From an uncultured Chlamydiaceae bacterium (GTDB lineage: Bacteria > Chlamydiota > Chlamydiia > Chlamydiales > Parachlamydiaceae), in contig CAMFKA010000053.1 of assembly GCA_945957185.1 (NCBI GenBank), forward strand, positions 1 to 11,135: a DNA stretch of 11,135 nucleotides. The letters are read 5' to 3'. The notes under the pieces are model-generated. The model was not told where the DNA came from. It did no database searches and worked only from the letters and a program-made list of their open reading frames with translations. Position 1 is the stretch's first letter. The number at the start of each line of letters is the position of its first letter. The position numbers and the translations under genes are program-made. Positions 6,470 to 11,135 of the stretch are shown piece by piece.

Positions 6470-7303
6470 ATGAGCCAACAAATTATTGAAACCAATATCC
6501 ATCCTTTAGCGTATGTGGAGCCAGGCGCGCAAATCGGCGTGGGAGTCACCATTGAGCCTTTTGCAGTTGTGAAGGCGGGGGTAACCATCCATGACCATGC
6601 GACAATCAAATCCCATGCTTATATCGATGGCAATACGACAATTGGGGAACACACGACGATTTACCCTTCGGCAAGTATTGGGACAAAGACTCAGGATTTA
6701 AAATTTAAAGGCGAAAAGACTTATGTTTCCATTGGGAAACGTTGTCAAATTCGCGAATTTGTCACGATCAACTCCTCGTGCCAAGAAGGTTCTGTCGTAT
6801 CTGTTGGGGATGAATGTTTGATCATGGCCTACTGTCATATCGCCCACAACTGTGAAGTCGGCAACCGTGTCATCATGAGCAATAACGCTACTTTGGCAGG
6901 TCACGTGATTGTTGAAGACAACGCGATTATCAGTGGACTCACCGGTGTGCATCAGTTTGTGCGGATTGGTCGTCACGCGATGGTTGGCGGCATGAGCCGT
7001 GTCACGCATGACATTGCGCCGTACACGCTTGGAGCGGGTACTCCCTATAAGTTTGGAGGCCTCAATCTGATTGGTCTGAAGAGACACGGATTCCCCCTAG
7101 AAGTGCGTCAGGCATTGTCGAAAGCGTACCGCCTTCTTTACAGTTCTAAACTACGTTTTGAAGAGGCGTTAAACCGCATCGAAGCAGAAGTAGAACCTTT
7201 AGAAGAAGTACAACACTTTGTCAGGTTCTGCCGCGACTCAAAACGTGGATTGATGTGCTTAGGCGCCAGCGACGAAGACCGCACCGACCTGTTGGAAAGC
7301 TAA
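6470..7303 (+). CDS. lpxA: Acyl-ACP--UDP-N-acetylglucosamine O-acyltransferase
   Basis: Attaches an acyl chain from ACP to the 3-OH of UDP-GlcNAc, the first step of lipid A synthesis, in the cytoplasm as a trimer. The 277 residues begin with a left-handed beta-helix of hexapeptide repeats (about 8-190; many I-G-x-x-x-x and V-x-x-G units), followed by a helical C-terminal domain (about 195-265). The catalytic base is His126 in AYCHIAHNCEVGN. TQDLKFKGEKT (74-84) and GLTGVHQFVRIG (156-167) are family motifs. The residue matching the E. coli acyl-length ruler Gly173 is Gly174 (MVGGMS), so a long chain of about C14 should be accepted; that is inference. The gene starts 27 nt after fabZ with a poor ribosome site, unlike the tighter junctions around it. 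It ends one base before fmt. Confidence 0.96.
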   Translation: MSQQIIETNIHPLAYVEPGAQIGVGVTIEPFAVVKAGVTIHDHATIKSHAYIDGNTTIGEHTTIYPSASIGTKTQDLKFKGEKTYVSIGKRCQIREFVTINSSCQEGSVVSVGDECLIMAYCHIAHNCEVGNRVIMSNNATLAGHVIVEDNAIISGLTGVHQFVRIGRHAMVGGMSRVTHDIAPYTLGAGTPYKFGGLNLIGLKRHGFPLEVRQALSKAYRLLYSSKLRFEEALNRIEAEVEPLEEVQHFVRFCRDSKRGLMCLGASDEDRTDLLES

Positions 7304-7304
7304 A

Positions 7305-8231
7305 ATGAAAGTTGCCTTTTTTGGGACTCCGCCTTTTGCTGCATATATTTTAGACGCTTTAATTAAAGATGGAATTGAAATTGTCGGGGTGGTTTCACGC
7401 CCGGACAAATCGAAAGGGCGCTCCGGAACCCCCTCCCCTACTCCAATAAAGCAATATTTGATTGATCACTTTCCGAAGATTCCGTTATTTCAGCCGGAAA
7501 AATGTTCTACTCTCGAATTTGCAGAGACGTTGCGACAGCTTGGAGCGGACTTATTTATTGTTGTCGCTTATGGCGAGATCATTAAGCAAGACGTTTTGGA
7601 CATTCCCCGATTAGGATGCATCAACGTCCATGCAAGCTTGCTTCCTAAATTGCGAGGTGCAGCCCCTATTCAACGAGCCATTATCAATGGCGATAAAGAA
7701 TCGGGTATCACAATCATGCATATGGTCCGAAAAATGGATGCGGGAGACATGATCGAGAAGGGGATTATCCCGATTGATCCGGAGATGACTTTCGGAGAAT
7801 TGGAAAAGAAAATGATGGAAGTCTCCGCACCGCTATTACTAAAAGTTGTCAAGGAGTTGGAAGCGGGTACTGCATCCAGAACGGCGCAGGACGAATCTGC
7901 TGTCACGTTTGCGGCAAAGATCGAACTGGAAGATTGTGAGATCAACTGGAATAAGTCTGCTCAAGAGATCCATGATCTCATCCGAGGAGTTAACCCTTAT
8001 CCGGGCGCATGGGCATTTCTTGATATCAAAGGCGCAAAAAAAAGAGTTAAATTTTTTCGTTCTAGAATCGCAGGCTTCAGCAATGAAGGGATGGCACCGG
8101 GACAGATCATGGCAGACAAAACCAATTTTAAAATTGCGTGTGCGGATGGTTTCATCGATGTTTTGGAGCTGCAGGTGGAAGGTAAAAAGTCGATGCAGAT
8201 TTCCGAGTTTTTGAGGGGATACAACTCCTAG
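7305..8231 (+). CDS. fmt: Methionyl-tRNA formyltransferase
   Basis: Formylates the methionine on initiator tRNA using 10-formyltetrahydrofolate, for translation initiation. The protein has 308 residues. The N-terminal Rossmann domain opens MKVAFFGTPPFAAYILDAL. The active-site segment reads INVHASLLPKLRGAAPIQ (106-123) with Asn107 and His109, and the third catalytic residue is Asp145 in KMDAGDM. The C-terminal tRNA-binding barrel spans about 205-308, with DLIRGVNPYPGAW (about 223-235) at its start. It begins one base after the lpxA stop and is the last gene of the operon; its presence behind lpxA is the same order as in Chlamydia. No convincing intrinsic terminator follows; the inverted-repeat element 25-30 bp downstream may end the transcript. 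Confidence 0.96.
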   Translation: MKVAFFGTPPFAAYILDALIKDGIEIVGVVSRPDKSKGRSGTPSPTPIKQYLIDHFPKIPLFQPEKCSTLEFAETLRQLGADLFIVVAYGEIIKQDVLDIPRLGCINVHASLLPKLRGAAPIQRAIINGDKESGITIMHMVRKMDAGDMIEKGIIPIDPEMTFGELEKKMMEVSAPLLLKVVKELEAGTASRTAQDESAVTFAAKIELEDCEINWNKSAQEIHDLIRGVNPYPGAWAFLDIKGAKKRVKFFRSRIAGFSNEGMAPGQIMADKTNFKIACADGFIDVLELQVEGKKSMQISEFLRGYNS

Positions 8232-8254
8232 CTTGAAAACGATTCTTCCCGGGA

Positions 8255-8457
8255 TTTTTTACCACTGAGCCACTGAGCTCACTGAGACTTTTTGAGAAAT
8301 ATGAGAGAAATCAAATTATTCAACGCTAAATATCAGTCTAAAAATCATTGTCAAATTCGACGTTCGAAAAAGCTGTCAGAGGATATTCTCTTAAACTCTC
8401 CCTATCTCATGCTTTCTCAGTGATCTCACTGGCTCTGTGGTTAATTTTTGTTGCAAG
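8255..8457. mobile_element. MITE-like inverted-repeat element, copy 2 (about 200 bp, edges uncertain)
   Basis: Arms at 8258-8287 and 8415-8444 are complementary at 26 of 30 positions. The left arm again contains the octamers CCACTGAG at 8262-8269 and 8270-8277, then CTCACTGAG. It is inverted relative to copy 1: 8262-8323 matches the reverse complement of 2004-2065 at 50 of 62 positions, and the central segments share a CTTTTTC-GAAC...GACAA core. No clear flanking direct repeat is visible and the outermost bases have diverged, so this copy looks older. It occupies the gap between fmt and the next gene; no gene is seen in 8232-8525 besides it. Confidence 0.65.
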
Positions 8458-8480
8458 GTTAAGGCGATCCCTGATAGAAT
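8451..8480 (+). promoter_or_regulatory. Candidate promoter for the hypothetical-surA-rsmA group
   Basis: TTGCAA (8451-8456, 4 of 6) and TAGAAT (8475-8480, 5 of 6) are separated by 18 bp, with a start expected near 8487, about 40 nt before the ATG at 8526. The -35 box lies in the terminal motif of the inverted-repeat element, suggesting that the element contributes promoter sequence to the genes behind it. Confidence 0.45.
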
Positions 8481-8525
8481 TCTGTTTTTAATTACACAAA
8501 ATCAACAAGTTACGCTTTTTACGGT

Positions 8526-8984
8526 ATGCAAATAATCGCAACAACAGCTTCCCTATTTTTGGACTACCAAGATGGTTTAATCGATGCCGTTTACGGCAGC
8601 TACGGTTTGATGGATTTTGGTCATGTCTATCGCCACTATGACACCCTGACAACCACTTTGAAAGTTTCTCATTTGGCTCGTGGTGTTTTTTACATTTTAG
8701 CTCGCGTCGTCCATAAAATGGGTTACCCCTCCCCTCTCCCCTTCCTTTCCGCTTGTATTCTTGGGGTGGGCCTACATGGGTATGAAGCGATTAAAGGAGA
8801 TGGAGGATACCACACAACGAAAAATTCGTTGGGGGCGATTTCCGATATTGCCTACATCATTTTCTGCTTTGTTCCTCACCCACTGCTTTTAGGTTGCGGT
8901 TTAGTTGCCGCAAGTGCCAAGTTTATGATGTCAACAGCTCCCGTAGTCATTCCCTGTTGCCGTAAAATGCAGGGTACGGTATGA
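8526..8984 (+). CDS. Hypothetical hydrophobic protein, 152 aa
   Basis: I do not recognise this protein. It has 152 residues, no charged N-terminal signal, and alternating aromatic, small and hydrophobic residues. Candidate membrane segments are at about 50-64, 70-87 and 103-142, interrupted by a Gly/His/Lys loop (about 88-101); it ends in a Cys pair and basic residues (CCRK, 144-147). The order PLPF (70-73), hydrophobic helix, polar loop, then K-x(7)-DIA (K99, D107-A109) is reminiscent of PIPF (157-160) and K-x(10)-DIA (K211, D222-A224) in the 274-aa protein at the left of the window, so a shared family is possible. No strong ribosome site precedes the ATG, which tempers confidence in the start. 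In Chlamydia the place behind fmt is held by an inclusion-membrane protein gene, a loose positional parallel only. Confidence 0.6.
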   Translation: MQIIATTASLFLDYQDGLIDAVYGSYGLMDFGHVYRHYDTLTTTLKVSHLARGVFYILARVVHKMGYPSPLPFLSACILGVGLHGYEAIKGDGGYHTTKNSLGAISDIAYIIFCFVPHPLLLGCGLVAASAKFMMSTAPVVIPCCRKMQGTV

Positions 8985-9020
8985 TTACGAAGACTTTGGA
9001 CAAGTAAACACCGTGGGTTT

Positions 9021-10064
9021 ATGAAAAAATTACTACTCTCCTTTTTGCTTGTAAGCGGATCGCTTGCAGCGCAGTTTCCTCCTCTTATGTTGGGTCAAGA
9101 AGAGAATGTGGATCTGATTATCAACAACCAAATCCTCGCAAAAGTAAACGGCAAGCCGATCTCTGTGATTGACATCATGAAAAAGATGGACATTCTATTT
9201 TTGAGGAGATTTCCGGAATACACACGTTCCAAAGTTGCGCGCTATCAATTTTATATGGCGAACTGGAAACCGATTTTGAACGAATTGATCGAAAAAGAGT
9301 TAATTTTAGCGGATGCTCAAGAGAAGAAAATCCCGGTTTCCTCCGGAGATGTGCGCCAAGAGATGGAAACGATGTTTGGACCGAACATCATCGGAAATTT
9401 GGATAAAGTTGGATTAACGTTTGATGAGGCCTGGAAGATCATTCAAGGGGACATCACGATTAAACGGATGATCTACGTCCGCGTCAACAGCATTGCAGGA
9501 AAGCTTATCACGCCGCAGCGTGTACGTGAAGGGTATGAAAAAGTCGCTAAAGAATCCGCGTTGCCGCCTAGATGGAAGTATCAAGTGATCTCCATTCGAG
9601 ACGAAAACGCCACGCAAGCTGCCGAAGTTGCTAACCTTCTCCATCATCTTCTTGCTGAAGAAAAAGTTCCGACAGATCAGCTAAAAGCCAAATTGTCAGG
9701 TTATAACGATGTGGTTAAGGGAACGCAAATCAATATTTCTGAAGAGCAAGATCAAACTGAAAAAGAGGTCTCAGAGGCTTATCGATTGATTTTTGCTTCT
9801 CTCGATGAAGGGCAAATTACAGCGCCGCTAGCGCAAAGAAGCCGCGACAAATCTTCGGTTTTCAGGATTTTTTCTATGATAGAGAAAGATCCCGGAGGTG
9901 AAATCCCCTTCACGAAACTTGAAAACGAAGTGCGCGCTCAGCTTCAAGATGAAGCTGTCGCTGCAGAAGCCACGAACTACATAAAAAAATTAAAACGGTA
10001 CTACGATGTGCAAGAGATGCACTTGGATGCCGATCACTTTACCCCTTTTTCACTGAATTATTAA
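9021..10064 (+). CDS. Secreted SurA_N-type periplasmic chaperone, PPIase-like domain degenerate
   Basis: Predicted periplasmic folding factor for outer-membrane or secreted proteins, 347 residues. An N-terminal signal peptide (MKKLLLSFLLVSGSLAA, cleavage near residue 16 or 17) starts it. Residues about 35-175 match the SurA N-terminal chaperone pattern: LAKVNGKPISVIDIMKKMD (40-58), ELIEKELILADAQEKKIPVS (91-110), and helices to about 172. A following alpha/beta region (about 180-300) has the outline of a parvulin domain (YQVISIRDE; later VFRIFSMIEKD), but the usual GGDLG-type motif is absent, so isomerase activity is doubtful. The C-terminus is helical and charged. It lies 36 nt after the hypothetical gene and ends one base before rsmA, the same partnering that I recall for CT355-CT354. 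The ribosome site is weak; the start is chosen from the signal peptide. Confidence 0.85.
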   Translation: MKKLLLSFLLVSGSLAAQFPPLMLGQEENVDLIINNQILAKVNGKPISVIDIMKKMDILFLRRFPEYTRSKVARYQFYMANWKPILNELIEKELILADAQEKKIPVSSGDVRQEMETMFGPNIIGNLDKVGLTFDEAWKIIQGDITIKRMIYVRVNSIAGKLITPQRVREGYEKVAKESALPPRWKYQVISIRDENATQAAEVANLLHHLLAEEKVPTDQLKAKLSGYNDVVKGTQINISEEQDQTEKEVSEAYRLIFASLDEGQITAPLAQRSRDKSSVFRIFSMIEKDPGGEIPFTKLENEVRAQLQDEAVAAEATNYIKKLKRYYDVQEMHLDADHFTPFSLNY

Positions 10065-10065
10065 T

Positions 10066-10905
10066 ATGCCACTGTACAAACCTACCGAACTTCTAGAGTT
10101 TCTTGAAAGCATCGGCGTCGCTCCCAAAAAGTCACTTTCACAAAATTTTCTCGTCGATGGCAACATCACAAGAAAAATCGTCAAAACTGCTGATGTCAAT
10201 GCCGGCGACGTTGTCTTAGAAATCGGTTCGGGACCGGGTTCATTAACAGAAGAGCTGCTCTTGAAAGGAGCAAAGGTGATCGCCGTCGAAAAAGATACGA
10301 AATTGGCGGAAGCGCTACGACGATTGGATCCTTCGGGAGAGAGGCTATTTATTTTTAATCAAGACATCTTGAAGTGGCCGCTAGAGAAAGAATTGTCACG
10401 CCACCTGAAAGAGGGGCAAAAGGCAAAGGTGATCGCCAACCTCCCCTACCATATTACAACGCCGATTTTAACCTATTTGGTGCCAAAAAATGAACTGATC
10501 AGCGAGATTGTTGTTATGGTTCAAGATGAGGTGGGACGCCGGTTTACCGCAGAGGTTAATACTACAGAGTACGGCTCCATCACGGTATTTTTGAATTTCT
10601 GGAGCACTCCTCAATACGCGTTCAAAGTGTCGCGCACTTGTTTTTATCCCGCTCCAAAAGTGGATTCTTGTATTATTTCATTTAAACTGCACACTCCTGC
10701 TGCAGGTATCGAACCTGATCGTTTCTTTGAAGTCACTCGCAGAGGATTTGAGCAGCGAAGAAAGATGTTGCGAAGCTCTTTAAGAGAGCTGTGCACCAAT
10801 GTTGCGGAAGCGTTAGCTGCAGCGGATCTTCCTGAGACCTCTCGCCCTGAAGAGTTATCGTTGGAAGATTACGTCAAGTTGTACCCACATCTAGAATTCG
10901 AATAG
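10066..10905 (+). CDS. rsmA: 16S rRNA (adenine1518-N6/adenine1519-N6)-dimethyltransferase
   Basis: Also called KsgA. Dimethylates two adjacent adenines near the 3' end of 16S rRNA during late small-subunit assembly (cytoplasm). The 279 residues include SLSQNFLVDGNI (23-34), the SAM loop EIGSGPG (52-58), acidic Glu75 in VEKD, Asp100 in NQDIL, and the catalytic NLPYHITTPI (125-134). FYPAPKVDS (193-201) marks the C-terminal domain, which continues with RRGFEQRRKMLRSSL-type sequence (about 225-240). It starts one base after the SurA-like gene, so the pair is surely co-transcribed and probably translationally coupled. No intrinsic terminator with a T run follows the stop; the inverted repeat starting about 40-50 bp downstream is the only structure. 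Confidence 0.96.
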   Translation: MPLYKPTELLEFLESIGVAPKKSLSQNFLVDGNITRKIVKTADVNAGDVVLEIGSGPGSLTEELLLKGAKVIAVEKDTKLAEALRRLDPSGERLFIFNQDILKWPLEKELSRHLKEGQKAKVIANLPYHITTPILTYLVPKNELISEIVVMVQDEVGRRFTAEVNTTEYGSITVFLNFWSTPQYAFKVSRTCFYPAPKVDSCIISFKLHTPAAGIEPDRFFEVTRRGFEQRRKMLRSSLRELCTNVAEALAAADLPETSRPEELSLEDYVKLYPHLEFE

Positions 10906-10945
10906 AATTTACACGACTCCTAAAATCAATCTTCAAGGAACAATA

Positions 10946-11097
10946 GCAAGATAACGCGGAGACGCGGGGACGCTGAGGCGCGGAGAAAACTCGAAAGTGG
11001 GAAAAGGGATCCCATGCTATAGAAAAAATCACAATTATATTTTTTTATAAAAAATAACTCCGCGTCCCTGCGTCCCCGCGTCTCCGCGTTAACCTGC
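10946..11097. repeat. GC-rich inverted repeat built of octamers (possible non-autonomous element)
   Basis: Core arms 10953-10985 and 11058-11090 are complementary at 30 of 33 positions, and weaker pairing extends to 10946 and 11097. Each arm is four octamers in tandem: ACGCGGAG, ACGCGGGG, ACGCTGAG and GCGCGGAG on the left. The 72-bp spacer is AT-rich and holds a 14-bp palindrome of six T, AT and six A (11041-11054). No flanking duplication is seen. The arms could fold into a very stable hairpin at the end of the rsmA transcript. The rest of 10906-11135 has no gene that I can support. Confidence 0.65.
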
Positions 11098-11135
11098 TCC
11101 TTTCGTTGGGTGTTAATTTTCAATAACCTAAAAAA

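Noticed and set aside
6698..7087. Minus-strand 129-codon frame inside lpxA
   Set aside because: Antisense shadow of the hexapeptide-repeat region; regular codon structure of the sense gene creates it.
8231..8260. Possible intrinsic terminator after fmt (TCCCGGGA followed by six T)
   Set aside because: The palindrome has no loop, so it cannot form a normal terminator hairpin; the T run is its only supportive feature.
10926..11123. Minus-strand 65-codon frame with ETRGRRDAE and ASPRLRV segments
   Set aside because: These peptides are simply the translation of the octamer arms of the inverted repeat. The frame lies entirely over the repeat and has no ribosome site; it is a repeat artefact.

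Overview
The window looks like chromosomal DNA from a member of the Chlamydiota, most likely an environmental (Waddlia/Parachlamydia/Criblamydia-like) lineage rather than Chlamydia itself. The main evidence is gene order. A plus-strand run lnt-lpxC-fabZ-lpxA-fmt has the same neighbours and order as the locus I recall from Chlamydia trachomatis (CT534 to CT530, in reverse numbering). A SurA-like gene directly before rsmA/ksgA recalls the CT355-CT354 pair. The protein lengths fit chlamydial family members, base composition is moderate (neither very AT- nor GC-rich), and the hypothetical proteins have the hydrophobic-block look common in this phylum. The species assignment is inference.

Layout from left to right. 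(1) Positions 1-1693, minus strand: a two-gene unit of unknown function, a 274-aa protein followed after 13 nt by a protein that runs off the left edge (285 residues visible). A sigma-70-type promoter lies at about 1751-1779. (2) Positions 1694-2199: intergenic, with that promoter, an imperfect operator-like palindrome, a 226-bp inverted-repeat element with an 11-bp flanking direct repeat (MITE-like), a small hairpin and a G-rich tandem tract. (3) Positions 2200-3330, minus strand: an RsmB/NOP-family rRNA m5C methyltransferase. (4) Positions 3331-3417: a compact divergent promoter region. (5) Positions 3418-8231, plus strand: a tight five-gene operon for lipoprotein N-acylation (lnt), lipid A synthesis (lpxC, lpxA), the beta-hydroxyacyl-ACP dehydratase that competes for the same acyl-ACP pool (fabZ), and formylation of initiator tRNA (fmt). 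(6) Positions 8232-8525: a second, divergent copy of the MITE-like element, whose right end appears to supply a -35 box. (7) Positions 8526-10905, plus strand: a small hydrophobic hypothetical protein, a secreted SurA-N-type chaperone without a recognisable PPIase active site, and rsmA/ksgA. (8) Positions 10906-11135: a GC-rich inverted repeat built from octamers and no gene.

The functional theme is envelope and translation housekeeping. LpxA and LpxC carry out the first two steps of lipid A synthesis, FabZ balances fatty-acid elongation against LpxA, Lnt finishes lipoproteins, the SurA-like protein probably chaperones outer-membrane proteins, and Fmt, RsmB-like and RsmA act on the translation machinery. 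The non-routine content is in three places. One is the family of unrecognised hydrophobic proteins (both ends of the conserved block). The second is the intergenic inverted-repeat elements, whose AT-balanced and GC-rich families share one period-8 'octamer' grammar. The third is the element at the junction where chlamydial gene order breaks after fmt.
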